Positions 8,970 to 17,718 of a stretch of 49,592 nucleotides of DNA are shown piece after piece. The notes under the pieces were generated by a model. It was not told where the DNA came from and did not search any database. It was given only the letters and a program-made list of their open reading frames with translations. The position numbers were made by a program, and so were the translations under genes. Position 1 is the first letter of the stretch, and each line of letters starts with the position of its first letter. The stretch comes from an uncultured Clostridium sp. (lineage in GTDB: Bacteria > Bacillota > Clostridia > TANB77 > CAG-508), in NCBI GenBank assembly GCA_948471115.1, contig CAOKRJ010000006.1, forward strand, positions 1-49,592. The letters run 5' to 3'.

Positions 8970-9064
8970 CGAATTTTAAGAATTTCTAAGCGGTAGTAAC
9001 CGCAAAGGAATTTTAATAATTCGCATAATTATCTAGTGCAGAAACTTATCCCACTAGGATAATT
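8970..9064 (-). promoter_or_regulatory. Structured 5' leader of the coiled-coil gene
   Basis: Two hairpins occupy most of the leader. The first (8970-9023) has imperfect outer arms CGAATTTTAAGAATTT / GAATTTTAATAATTCG and a perfect inner stem GCGGT-AGTA-ACCGC (8990-9003). The second (9027-9064) pairs AATTATCTAGTG with CACTAGGATAATT. I could not match them to a known riboswitch. Confidence 0.5.
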
Positions 9065-9081
9065 TTCTTACTATATAAAAA

Positions 9082-9110
9082 ATTATAACACTATAGGTAA
9101 AAATATACAA
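9082..9110 (-). promoter_or_regulatory. Promoter of the coiled-coil gene
   Basis: On the minus strand TTGTAT (9110-9105) and TATAAT (9087-9082) are 17 bases apart. The predicted transcript has a leader of about 140 bases with two hairpins. Confidence 0.65.
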
Positions 9111-9125
9111 GTCAGAAAAGCAAAT

Positions 9126-9154
9126 TTCACAAATTTAAAAATTTGTGTTATAAT
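9126..9154 (+). promoter_or_regulatory. Promoter with palindromic spacer, for the COG2509 gene
   Basis: TTCACA (9126-9131) and TATAAT (9149-9154) are 17 bases apart. A 20-base palindrome with perfect 9-base arms, CACAAATTT (9128-9136) and AAATTTGTG (9139-9147), overlaps the -35 and fills the spacer. This is where a repressor dimer would bind. Confidence 0.65.
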
Positions 9155-9177
9155 AATGGACATGAATGGAGAGTTAT

Positions 9178-10737
9178 ATGTATCGAATAGAAAATATAAA
9201 GATAAGGGAAGAATTAGATAAGGAAGAGTTAATAGAATTTATTTGTAAAAAATATAGAATTAGTAAGGAAGATATACTATCATGGAACATATATAAAAAA
9301 TCTGTAGATGCAAGAGACAAAAATGATATATTTTACAATTATACAATAGATATAGAAGCAAATAACAAAATAAAGCAGGCTAAGATAATAAAAAAAGAAA
9401 AAATAGAACTCATAAATCTTTGTAAAAATTGTATAAAAACAAGACCAGTAATAGTAGGAGCAGGACCTGCTGGAATATTCTGTGCTTTAACATTAGTACA
9501 AAATGGAATAAAACCAATAATAATAGAACAGGGAAAAGAAATAGAAGAGAGGCAAAAAGATGTTGAAGAATTTAGGAAAACAGGAAAACTAAATACACAA
9601 AGTAATGTACAGTTTGGTGAAGGAGGAGCAGGAACTTTTTCAGATGGAAAATTGACTTCAGGAGTAAATAACCCTTATGCCAAAAAGGTAATACAGGAAT
9701 TTTACAATTTTGGAGCACCAGAGCAAATTTTATATACAAGTAAACCACATATTGGAACAGATAAACTAATTCAAATAATTAAGAATGTGAGGGAAGAAAT
9801 AATAAGACTTGGTGGAGAATTTTTATTTAATGAAAAAGTAATAGACTTTGAGATAGAAAATGGAAAAATAGCAAAAGTTATAACAGATAAAAGAGACATA
9901 GAAACAAATATAGTAGTACTAGCTATTGGCCATAGTGCTAGAGAAACCTTTTACAAATTACACGAAAGAAATATAGAAATGAAAAGAAAAAATTTCTCAG
10001 TTGGATTAAGAATTGAGCATCTACAAACTATGATAAACGAATCTCAATATGGAACGAAAACAAAATTAAAACTTCCACCAGCCGAATATAAACTAGCATA
10101 TCATGGAAAAGATGGACGTTCTTGTTACACTTTTTGTATGTGTCCAGGAGGAGAAGTGATAGCCTCATCTAGTGAAAAAGGTACAATTGTAGTAAATGGA
10201 ATGAGTACATTTTCGCGTAATGGAATTAATGCAAACAGTGCAATTCTAGTAAACATTACACCAGAAGACGTAGGAAAAGGAGAAAATCCTTTAAAGGGGA
10301 TAGAATTTCAAAGGAAATTAGAAGAAGCTGCCTTTAAATTAGGAGGAAGTAATTATTATGCACCAATTCAAAGAGTAGAAGACTTTATAAATAATATAAA
10401 ATCTGATATAATAGGAGAAATAAAACCTACATATAGACCAGGAGTTACATTATCAAATTTAAATGATATATTACCAGATTTTGTATCTAAAACCTTAAAA
10501 GAGGGAATAATATATTTCGATAAAAAAATTAAGGGGTTTGCAAATCCTAATGCAATATTAACAGGAGTAGAGACGAGAAGTTCATCTCCAGTAACAATAT
10601 TAAGAAATAAAAAATTACAATCAAATATAAAAGGAATATATCCTTGTGGAGAAGGTGCAGGGTATGCAGGAGGAATAACATCAGCAGGAGCAGATGGAAT
10701 AAGATGTGCAGTAGAAATTCTTAGTTACGGTCTGTAA
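9178..10737 (+). CDS. FAD-dependent oxidoreductase, COG2509 family
   Basis: Predicted FAD/NAD(P)-binding dehydrogenase of unknown substrate, 519 residues. The start at 9178 is chosen over an ATG at 9166, since GGAG (9168-9171) sits six bases before 9178 and lies inside the longer reading frame. A first ~85-residue domain precedes the dinucleotide fold (VIVGAGPAGIFCAL near residue 92). Other conserved stretches are QFGEGGAGTFSDGKLTSG, VLAIGHSARET and the C-terminal YPCGEGAGYAGGITSAGADG, which is the second FAD contact. It is transcribed from its own promoter, divergently from the coiled-coil gene. Function in vivo is not known for this family. Confidence 0.8.
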   Translation: MYRIENIKIREELDKEELIEFICKKYRISKEDILSWNIYKKSVDARDKNDIFYNYTIDIEANNKIKQAKIIKKEKIELINLCKNCIKTRPVIVGAGPAGIFCALTLVQNGIKPIIIEQGKEIEERQKDVEEFRKTGKLNTQSNVQFGEGGAGTFSDGKLTSGVNNPYAKKVIQEFYNFGAPEQILYTSKPHIGTDKLIQIIKNVREEIIRLGGEFLFNEKVIDFEIENGKIAKVITDKRDIETNIVVLAIGHSARETFYKLHERNIEMKRKNFSVGLRIEHLQTMINESQYGTKTKLKLPPAEYKLAYHGKDGRSCYTFCMCPGGEVIASSSEKGTIVVNGMSTFSRNGINANSAILVNITPEDVGKGENPLKGIEFQRKLEEAAFKLGGSNYYAPIQRVEDFINNIKSDIIGEIKPTYRPGVTLSNLNDILPDFVSKTLKEGIIYFDKKIKGFANPNAILTGVETRSSSPVTILRNKKLQSNIKGIYPCGEGAGYAGGITSAGADGIRCAVEILSYGL

Positions 10738-10765
10738 AAAATAAAGAGAAAGGTTGTTAATAAAT

Positions 10766-12493
10766 ATGGAAATGGACAATAAAACGAAAAAGAAATTTAA
10801 TATAATAGCTATAATATGTATAATAGTATTTTGCATAACAATATCACCAAAGACACTACAAAATGATACATTTTACACAATAAAAATAGGAGAACACATT
10901 ACAGAAACTGGAACAATAGACATGAAAGATACATTCTCTTGGCATAAAGACTTAAAATATACATATCCTCATTGGTTATATGATACAGGAATATATTTAA
11001 TATATAATATGGGGGAAAATATAGCTACAAACATGGGAATAAATGCAGAAACAGGAGGAATGACAGCAATATATATATCAACAATGATTTTAGCATCAAT
11101 ATTAGGAATATTAATATATAAAACAAATGTCAAAATAAACAAAAACTATATAGTATCATTTATTTTAAGTTTAGGAGTTATATATCTATTAAGAAACTTT
11201 ATAGCAGCAAGAGCCCAACTAGTTTCATATATATTCTTTACACTAGAAATACTATGTATAGAACAATTTTTAAAAACAAAAAAGAAAAGATATGCAATTG
11301 GATTATTTATAATAGCAACATTAATAGCAAATTGTCATGCAGCAGTATGGTATTTATTCTTTATACTAGCATTACCATATATAGGAGAAGCATTATTAAT
11401 AAAATTAATAGAGTCAAATTTATCATTTAGAACAAAGAGAATTGTAACTAATTATAGAATAAAAAAACTAGAAAAAACATTAAAAAAGGTACAAGACGAA
11501 AATAAGAAAAATAAAATAAATAATAAAATTGAAATACTAAAAAACAAAACAGAAGAATTAGGGGAAAAAATAATTAGAGGCAGTGTAGCAGTCAAAAAGA
11601 TGGAAGAAAAATCATTAAGAATAAAAATAGAAAGAAGAACTAATATAAAATGGTTAATATTAGTATTAGCAATATGTCTATTTTCAGGATTACTAACACC
11701 ACAAACAAGCTTCGAACCTTATACACATATGATTAAACTACTAAGTGGAAATACAACTGCAAGTATATCAGAGCACCTTCCAATAGTATTAATAGACTCA
11801 ATAGATGCATTAATAATTCTAACAATACTATTAACATTTTTAATATTTACAGATACAAAAGTAAGCTTTAAGGACTTATTCATGCTAGGAGGATTAACTA
11901 TATTAACGTTAACATCAAGAAGACAAGTATCAATATTAGCATTGATAGGAGTATATTCTCTAAATAGAATAATAATGGACTTTATAAACAAATATGATAA
12001 AGAAGGTATAGAAAATAAAATAATAAAAGAATTTGTAAAACCATATGGAACATTAGTAATAACATTAGTTTTAATACTTTGTGGTATAACATTTTATCGT
12101 CCAAAAATTGATGATAAATATGTAAATGAAGCTTTATATCCAGTACAAGCAAGTGAATTTATCTTAAATAATTTAAATGCCGATAATATAAAACTATATA
12201 ATAACTATAATTTTGGTAGTTATTTGTTATACAAAGATATACCAGTATTTATAGATTCAAGATGTGATTTATATAGTCCAGAATTTAATAAAAAGGACAT
12301 TTTCTATGATGCATTAAATATTGCAAGTTTAGGAGTATACTATGAAGACAAATTTGAGGAATATGGAATTACACATATAATAACAAATGCAGATAGTAAA
12401 TTAAAAATGTTATTAGAAAAAGATAATAATTATACAGATATATATCAGGACGATTACTTTTGGATTTTCCAAAGAAATATAGTAGAAATTTAA
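10766..12493 (+). CDS. Polytopic membrane protein, possible GT-C glycosyltransferase
   Basis: A 575-residue integral membrane protein. ATG at 10766 is preferred; AGAAAGG lies 12 bases upstream, and the alternative TTG at 10754 directly abuts that site. There are about ten hydrophobic segments, the first at residues 8-25. A charged, coiled-coil-like cytoplasmic loop (about residues 228-295, rich in Lys and Glu) divides the protein. The C-terminal soluble part contains NYNFGSYLLYKDIPVFIDSR followed by CDLYSPEF, a signature seen in large uncharacterised GT-C-like membrane proteins. The sugar donor and acceptor are unknown; the enzyme assignment is inference. Confidence 0.55.
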   Translation: MEMDNKTKKKFNIIAIICIIVFCITISPKTLQNDTFYTIKIGEHITETGTIDMKDTFSWHKDLKYTYPHWLYDTGIYLIYNMGENIATNMGINAETGGMTAIYISTMILASILGILIYKTNVKINKNYIVSFILSLGVIYLLRNFIAARAQLVSYIFFTLEILCIEQFLKTKKKRYAIGLFIIATLIANCHAAVWYLFFILALPYIGEALLIKLIESNLSFRTKRIVTNYRIKKLEKTLKKVQDENKKNKINNKIEILKNKTEELGEKIIRGSVAVKKMEEKSLRIKIERRTNIKWLILVLAICLFSGLLTPQTSFEPYTHMIKLLSGNTTASISEHLPIVLIDSIDALIILTILLTFLIFTDTKVSFKDLFMLGGLTILTLTSRRQVSILALIGVYSLNRIIMDFINKYDKEGIENKIIKEFVKPYGTLVITLVLILCGITFYRPKIDDKYVNEALYPVQASEFILNNLNADNIKLYNNYNFGSYLLYKDIPVFIDSRCDLYSPEFNKKDIFYDALNIASLGVYYEDKFEEYGITHIITNADSKLKMLLEKDNNYTDIYQDDYFWIFQRNIVEI

Positions 12494-12512
12494 AGGTAAT
12501 TAAAACAACTCT

Positions 12513-12656
12513 TGTAGGGGAGGACGAAATGAGAGAAAATATAAAAATAAGAAAATTTATTTTATTATTTTTATACTTTCATGAATGAGTCTTGAAAAAT
12601 TTGCAAAGCAAATTTTACTGCAATTGCTCGTCCGTCAATCGAAGGCTAGCCCCAAA
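12513..12656 (+). repeat. 144-bp dispersed repeat, copy 1
   Basis: About 85 percent identical by eye to 41244-41388, in the same orientation. Shared parts are the TGTAGGGG start, GGACGAAATGAG, a hairpin AAAATTTGC-AAA-GCAAATTTT, a CGTCCGT segment that complements the left GGACG, and an AAGGCTAG-CCCAAA end. A 19-codon ORF (12529-12588, MRENIKIRKFILLFLYFHE) lies in the left half and is kept in the other copy with one change. Confidence 0.85.
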
Positions 12657-12684
12657 TAAGATGTAATATGGAGGAATATTAAAA

Positions 12685-13599
12685 ATGGACACATATATAG
12701 TAGATGAAGAAAAAGCAGGTATAAGAATAGATAAAGCAATAGTATTAATAGAAGACACATTATCAAGAGTTGCAATTCAAAGACTATTAGATGAAGGAAA
12801 TATTTTAGTAAATGGAAAAACAACAAAGTCTTCATATAAGACCAAAATAGGAGATGAAATAACAATACAAAAGGAAACACCTAAAAAGGTTGATATAATT
12901 GCACAAGACATTCCTATTGAAATTTTATATGAAGATAAAGAAATAATAGTTGTAAATAAGCCAAAGGGAATAGTTGTACATCCAGCAAATGGAAATCCAG
13001 ATGGAACATTAGTAAATGCAATAATGAATTTATGTGGAAACAGTCTTTCTGGTATAGGGGGAGAAATAAGGCCAGGAATAATACATAGACTAGACAAAGA
13101 TACTTCTGGAGTATTAATTGTTGCAAAAAATGATATAGCACATATAAATATTAGTAATCAAATAAAAAATAGACAAACTAAAAAGATATATATAGCATTA
13201 GTAAGAGGAGTAATAAAAGAAAATGAAGCAACTATAGATATGCCAATAGGAAGAAGCAAAAAGGATAGAAAAAAGATGGCAGTCACAAAAGATGGAAAAG
13301 AGGCTATAACACATTTTAAAGTTTTAAAAAGATATGAGAATTTTACATTATTAGAAATAAAAATAGATACAGGAAGAACACATCAAATAAGGGTACATTT
13401 AGCAGAAATAGGCTACCCGATAGTAGGGGACTATATTTATTCAAATGGAAAAAATCCATTTAATGTAGAAGGACAAATGTTACATGCTAGACAAATTGAA
13501 TTTGTGCATCCAACAACAGGAAAGGAGATGAAAATTGAAGCACCAATACCAGAGTATTTTCAAAACATAATAGATACTTGCGATACCAAAACAATATAA
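12685..13599 (+). CDS. rluD: Large-subunit pseudouridine synthase, RluD family
   Basis: Converts uridines to pseudouridine in 23S rRNA. The 304 residues have an N-terminal S4 RNA-binding domain (RIDKAIVLIEDTLSRVAIQRL, near residues 13-33) and a catalytic domain with the active Asp in HRLDKDTSGVLIVAK near residue 133, plus TGRTHQIRVHLA near residue 231. ATGGAGG precedes the start. In Clostridia this gene often follows lspA; here its upstream neighbour is a repeat element. Family members RluC and RluA cannot be fully excluded, but the domain order fits RluD. Confidence 0.85.
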   Translation: MDTYIVDEEKAGIRIDKAIVLIEDTLSRVAIQRLLDEGNILVNGKTTKSSYKTKIGDEITIQKETPKKVDIIAQDIPIEILYEDKEIIVVNKPKGIVVHPANGNPDGTLVNAIMNLCGNSLSGIGGEIRPGIIHRLDKDTSGVLIVAKNDIAHINISNQIKNRQTKKIYIALVRGVIKENEATIDMPIGRSKKDRKKMAVTKDGKEAITHFKVLKRYENFTLLEIKIDTGRTHQIRVHLAEIGYPIVGDYIYSNGKNPFNVEGQMLHARQIEFVHPTTGKEMKIEAPIPEYFQNIIDTCDTKTI

Positions 13600-13634
13600 A
13601 TAGTATGTTAATAAAAATCGTAGGAGGTAAGAGT

Positions 13635-14030
13635 ATGAAAGAGGATAAGGAAATACAATTATTTTGTAGCACAGATGAATATGAAATAAATCAAGTTTGT
13701 GCGATTTTAACAGAAAATAACATTCAATGCATTAGAAGAAATGATGGCAGTGGTTCCTATATGAATTTGTATATGGGACAATCTATTCAAGGAAAAAGAA
13801 TTTTCGTAAATGAAACTGATTATAATAAATCATTAGAATTAATATATCCATTTGTATCTAATAACATAAATGATGAAAAAACAAGTGAAACAAGTGAACA
13901 ACCAGAAGAAAAGAAAAATAAAAGAATTAATAAATATGTCTTAATAAGACGTGGATTTGGGCTTTTAATGTTAGGATTTCCTATAGTAGTTATAATACTA
14001 GTAATAATAATATCATTAATAAATAAATAG
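13635..14030 (+). CDS. DUF2007-like small protein with C-terminal membrane anchor
   Basis: 131 residues. The start at 13635 follows GGAGGT (13623-13628); a longer frame from 13578 would overlap rluD and lacks such a site. Residues 8-80 (QLFCSTDEYEINQVCAILTE and GSYMNLYMGQSIQGKRIFVN) resemble the DUF2007 'putative signal-transducing' fold, a ferredoxin-like domain. A Lys-rich linker precedes one transmembrane helix (residues 108-128). Its role is unknown; it lies between two pseudouridine synthase genes and is probably cotranscribed with them. Confidence 0.6.
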   Translation: MKEDKEIQLFCSTDEYEINQVCAILTENNIQCIRRNDGSGSYMNLYMGQSIQGKRIFVNETDYNKSLELIYPFVSNNINDEKTSETSEQPEEKKNKRINKYVLIRRGFGLLMLGFPIVVIILVIIISLINK

Positions 14031-14091
14031 GAGAGAAGATAAGAGTAAATTATAAAGAATAAGAATGAAAGGTGTTAAAGAGTAGAACAAA

Positions 14092-14817
14092 ATGGAAAAA
14101 AATGAGATACGTTTACAAAAATATCTAGCAGAATGTGGGATTGCATCAAGGAGAAAAGCGGAAGAATATATACAAGAAGGAAAAGTACAAGTAAATGGAA
14201 AAGCTGTGACCGAATTAGGAGCAAAAATAAATACAGAAAAAGATATAGTATATTTCAACAATAAAAAAGTAGCAAAGCAAAACGAAAATATATACATATT
14301 ACTAAATAAGCCTATTGGATATGTAACAACAACAAAAGATCAATTTAATAGAGAAACAGTACTAAACTTAATAAAAGGAATAAATAAAAGAATAGTACCA
14401 GTTGGAAGACTAGATATGTATACATCTGGAGCATTAATATTAACTAATGATGGAGACTTTACATATAAAATAACACATCCAAGTCATGAGATAACAAAAA
14501 CATATGTCGCAACATTAAGAGGAATTATAACATATGAAGAAATTGAAAAATTAAAAAGTGGAGTAGAAATAGAAGACTATTTAACACGTCCTGCAAAAGT
14601 AAAAATATTAAAAACAGACACTGAAAAAAATATATCCCGAATAGAGATAACAATACATGAAGGAAAGAATAGACAAGTAAGAAAAATGTGTGAAGCAATT
14701 GGAAGAAATGTAATGGCATTACATAGAAGTAAAATAGGCAACATAGGTGTAAAAGACTTAAAAATAGGAGAATGGAGATATTTAAGTCAAAATGAAATTA
14801 AAAATATTCTAAACTAA
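14092..14817 (+). CDS. rluB: Pseudouridine synthase, RsuA/RluB family
   Basis: 241 residues. It starts with an S4 domain (RLQKYLAECGIASRRKAEEY, residues 5-24) and continues with the RsuA-type catalytic domain: the catalytic Asp lies in VGRLDMYTSGALILTNDGD near residue 103, and EGKNRQVRKMCEAIG is near residue 192. RluB modifies U2605 of 23S rRNA in E. coli. RsuA or RluE-type specificity is possible, but RluB is the form usually found in Bacillota. Together with the rluD-like gene it forms a small rRNA-modification cluster. Confidence 0.82.
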   Translation: MEKNEIRLQKYLAECGIASRRKAEEYIQEGKVQVNGKAVTELGAKINTEKDIVYFNNKKVAKQNENIYILLNKPIGYVTTTKDQFNRETVLNLIKGINKRIVPVGRLDMYTSGALILTNDGDFTYKITHPSHEITKTYVATLRGIITYEEIEKLKSGVEIEDYLTRPAKVKILKTDTEKNISRIEITIHEGKNRQVRKMCEAIGRNVMALHRSKIGNIGVKDLKIGEWRYLSQNEIKNILN

Positions 14818-14839
14818 TATAAAAAAAATAAAAAAAAGC

Positions 14840-14910
14840 TATACAAAGAACTTAATTTGTGTTATACTAACATAGAAATTTTAATAATGTAGTAACACTA
14901 TATTATTAGT
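14840..14910 (+). promoter_or_regulatory. pyk promoter and leader hairpin
   Basis: A good -10, TATACT (14863-14868), has a weak -35 (TATACA, 14840-14845) at 17 bases. In the leader, TAATAATGTAGT (14884-14895) pairs with ACTATATTATTA (14899-14910) apart from one G-U. Its role is unknown. Confidence 0.5.
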
Positions 14911-14942
14911 ACGAGAAAAATCAGAAAGAAGGAAGGATTTAA

Positions 14943-16373
14943 ATGAAAAATTTAAGAAGAACAAAAATCACATGTACAATTGGACCAGCAGCAGAACCAG
15001 AAGAAATGCTAACAAAATTAATTAATACAGGAATGAATGTTGCAAGAATTAATTTCTCACATGGAGGATTTGATGAAAATGCAGAAAAAATTGAAAGAAT
15101 AAAAATGATAAGAGAAAAATTAAATCAACCAATCGCACTATGTTTAGATACTAAAGGACCTGAAATAAGAACAGGAAAACAAGAATCAGGAGACCAAAAA
15201 GTAGAAATAAAAGAAGGACAAACATTCACATTTGTTAATGAAGAAATAGTAGGAAATGAGACAAAAACATCAATAAGCTATAAAAATTTATATCAAGATG
15301 TAAAACCAGGAGCAAAAATTCTAGTAGATGATGGAGCTATAGAATTTGAAGTTCAAGAAGTAGTTGGAAAAGATGTAGTATGTAAAGCATTAAACTCAGG
15401 AATGCTAGGAAGTAGAAAAACAGTTAACATTCAAGGAGTTGTTATAAACCTACCAGCACTTGCGGCAAAAGATATAGATGATATAACAAACGGAGCAAAA
15501 GCAGGATTTGATTATATATTTGCTTCATTTGTTAGAAGATTATCAGATGTTCAAGAAATAAGAAAATTATTAGATGAAAATGGTGGAGAAAAAATAGGAA
15601 TTATTTCAAAAATTGAAAGCCAAGAAGGAATAGATAATTTTGAGGAAATATTAGAAGCATCAGACGGAATTATGGTTGCAAGAGGAGATATGGCGGTTGA
15701 AATACCATATTATAAAGTTCCAGCAGTACAAAAACATTTCATTAAGAGATGCAATGAAGTAGGGAAACCAGTTATAACAGCTACACAAATGCTTGAATCA
15801 ATGACAAAAAATCCACGTCCTACAAGAGCAGAAGTTAGTGATGTTGCAAATGCTGTCTATGATAGAACAAGTGCTATAATGTTATCAGGAGAATCAGCAA
15901 TGGGAGCACACCCAGCACTTTGCGTTGACACAATGGTTAAAATATCTGAAGAAACAGAAGCTAATGTAAATTATGAAAAAAGATTCTATGAAAATAGATA
16001 TGATTCAGAAACAGCTGATGAAACAAAAACACTAGGATATACAACATGTGTTACTGCAGCAAATGTAGATGCAGATGCAATTATAGTATGCACAAAAGAT
16101 GGAGAAGAAGCTAGAATGATAGGTGGTTTATCACCAGTATGTCCAATAATAGCAGTTACAGATGACAAGAAAACATATCATAAAATGTCTGTATATGGAG
16201 ACGTATTCCCAGTTTATATGGAAACAAAGGAATGTGGTTGCAAAACAGTAGATGCTGCTGTCGAGCAATTAAAAGCGAGTGGAATATTAGAAGTAGGAGA
16301 TAGATTAGTAGTAGCAGGTCATAGAAAAGATGAAAATAAAATTACATTAGGAAAAATAATAGATGTTAAATAA
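14943..16373 (+). CDS. pyk: Pyruvate kinase
   Basis: Makes pyruvate and ATP from phosphoenolpyruvate and ADP in glycolysis. The 476-residue protein has the barrel start RRTKITCTIGPA, NFSHGGF, LDTKGPEIRTG, the catalytic lysine loop GIISKIESQEGIDNFEEI near residue 219, and the signature region MVARGDMAVEIP and ITATQMLESM. The C-terminal domain ends at residue 476, so the extra PEP-utiliser-like domain found in Bacillus pyruvate kinase is absent. GAAGGA precedes the ATG, with its own promoter and terminator. Confidence 0.96.
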   Translation: MKNLRRTKITCTIGPAAEPEEMLTKLINTGMNVARINFSHGGFDENAEKIERIKMIREKLNQPIALCLDTKGPEIRTGKQESGDQKVEIKEGQTFTFVNEEIVGNETKTSISYKNLYQDVKPGAKILVDDGAIEFEVQEVVGKDVVCKALNSGMLGSRKTVNIQGVVINLPALAAKDIDDITNGAKAGFDYIFASFVRRLSDVQEIRKLLDENGGEKIGIISKIESQEGIDNFEEILEASDGIMVARGDMAVEIPYYKVPAVQKHFIKRCNEVGKPVITATQMLESMTKNPRPTRAEVSDVANAVYDRTSAIMLSGESAMGAHPALCVDTMVKISEETEANVNYEKRFYENRYDSETADETKTLGYTTCVTAANVDADAIIVCTKDGEEARMIGGLSPVCPIIAVTDDKKTYHKMSVYGDVFPVYMETKECGCKTVDAAVEQLKASGILEVGDRLVVAGHRKDENKITLGKIIDVK

Positions 16374-16404
16374 AAATTTTAAGTAGTAATAAATGAAAAG
16401 AATT

Positions 16405-16443
16405 GCAAATATCCTTTAGTAAATATCTAAAGGATATTTTTGC
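16405..16443 (+). terminator. Terminator after pyk
   Basis: GCAAATATCCTTTA pairs with TAAAGGATATTTTTGC across a short loop, with a T-run. The rest of the 332-base gap to 16705 holds a promoter and an AT-rich leader and no gene. Confidence 0.75.
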
Positions 16444-16561
16444 TCTTTTGATATGAAAAATCAATTATATTACTAAAAATACAATTCATTATAAGATAAA
16501 AATTAAAAATATTACAAAAATATTACATTTGCCCAAATTCTATAACATTTTTGTAAAAATG

Positions 16562-16590
16562 TTGAAAATAAAAAAAATATTTGATAATAT
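16562..16590 (+). promoter_or_regulatory. Promoter of the MoxR/VWA operon
   Basis: TTGAAA (16562-16567) and TAATAT (16585-16590) are 17 bases apart. The ~110-base leader has partly complementary purine (AAAAGAGGAAAGG, from 16634) and pyrimidine (CTTTTCTCTCTTTT, up to 16685) tracts just before the ribosome-binding site. Confidence 0.55.
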
Positions 16591-16705
16591 AAAAATATAT
16601 TATAGATATAAAATAAATTATACTAATAAAGATAAAAGAGGAAAGGCATTAAAAGCAATCGATTTTAAATCTTTTCTCTCTTTTAGGAAGGATTGATAGT
16701 TAAAA

Positions 16706-17692
16706 ATGGAAAAAAATAATATTTCAGATGAAGAAATTCAAAGAAGCAATGCAATAATTAAAGCAATTTCAACATATTATACATCTAGAATAGTAGGACA
16801 AAGAAATTTACAGATATCTTTATTAATATCTTTAATTGCAGATGGGCATATATTAATAGAATCAGTACCAGGATTAGCTAAGACAACAGCGGCAAAGGTG
16901 TTAACTGAAAGCTGTGGAGGCAAATTTTCGAGAATACAATGCACTCCAGACTTATTACCAAGTGATATTATAGGTACTCAAACTTATAATGCCAAAACAG
17001 GAGAGTTTGAGACAAAAATTGGACCTGTATATTCTAATTTTGTACTTTTAGATGAGATTAATAGATCAAGTTCTAAAACTCAAAGTGCAATGCTAGAAGC
17101 AATGCAAGAAAGACAAGTAAGTATAGGGGGGCTAATTTATAAATTGCCAGAAATATTTATAGTAATTGCAACACAAAATCCAATAGAGCAAGAAGGGACA
17201 TATCTTTTATCAGAGGCACAACAAGATAGATTTATAATTAAAGAAACTTTAAACTATCCTAACGAAAGTGAAGAACTTGAAATTTTAAATAGAATTGAAA
17301 GCAATATATTTGCAAAAACAGAGAGATGTATAAGTATAAAAGAAATAAAATATTTACAAGATTTAAGTAAAAAGGTATATATAGATGATGCAGTAAAGAA
17401 ATATATAATTGGTATAGTATATGCAACTAGAAATGCAACAAAAGTTATAAGACCAGAACTTGCAAAATATGTAATAAATGGTGCAAGTACAAGAGCTTCG
17501 ATTTCATTTATGGAGGCAAGTAAGGCACTAGCATTAATAAATGGTAGAACTTATGTTACACCAGATGATATTAAAGCATTAAGTTATAGTATATTAAGGC
17601 ATAGAATAACTTTAAGCTTTGAAGCTATTGCAGATGAAGTGCAAGTAGAGACAATAATAGAAGCGATAATATCTTCAATAAAAGCACCATAA
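16706..17692 (+). CDS. MoxR family AAA+ ATPase
   Basis: 328 residues. MoxR ATPases act as chaperones that activate VWA-domain partners, which are encoded downstream here. The Walker A is the MoxR form (ESVPGLAKTT, near residue 53), followed by QCTPDLLPSDIIGT, the Walker B VLLDEINR and the family hallmark AMLEAMQERQVSIGG; sensor 1 is VIATQNPIEQEGTY. The C-terminal lid domain runs from about residue 215. It is the first gene of a six-gene operon and starts at an ATG preceded by AGGAAGGA. Confidence 0.92.
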   Translation: MEKNNISDEEIQRSNAIIKAISTYYTSRIVGQRNLQISLLISLIADGHILIESVPGLAKTTAAKVLTESCGGKFSRIQCTPDLLPSDIIGTQTYNAKTGEFETKIGPVYSNFVLLDEINRSSSKTQSAMLEAMQERQVSIGGLIYKLPEIFIVIATQNPIEQEGTYLLSEAQQDRFIIKETLNYPNESEELEILNRIESNIFAKTERCISIKEIKYLQDLSKKVYIDDAVKKYIIGIVYATRNATKVIRPELAKYVINGASTRASISFMEASKALALINGRTYVTPDDIKALSYSILRHRITLSFEAIADEVQVETIIEAIISSIKAP

Positions 17693-17718
17693 ACTGATGT
17701 AAGGGGAAAAGAGATATT

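Noticed and set aside
8970..9064. Purine or other known riboswitch in the coiled-coil leader
   Set aside because: Conserved aptamer bases of the classes I know are not present; only hairpins can be claimed.
12529..12588. Mini-ORF of the 144-bp repeat as an annotated gene
   Set aside because: Only 19 codons, two copies, and copy 2 lacks a clear Shine-Dalgarno sequence; kept as part of the repeat and as a finding.
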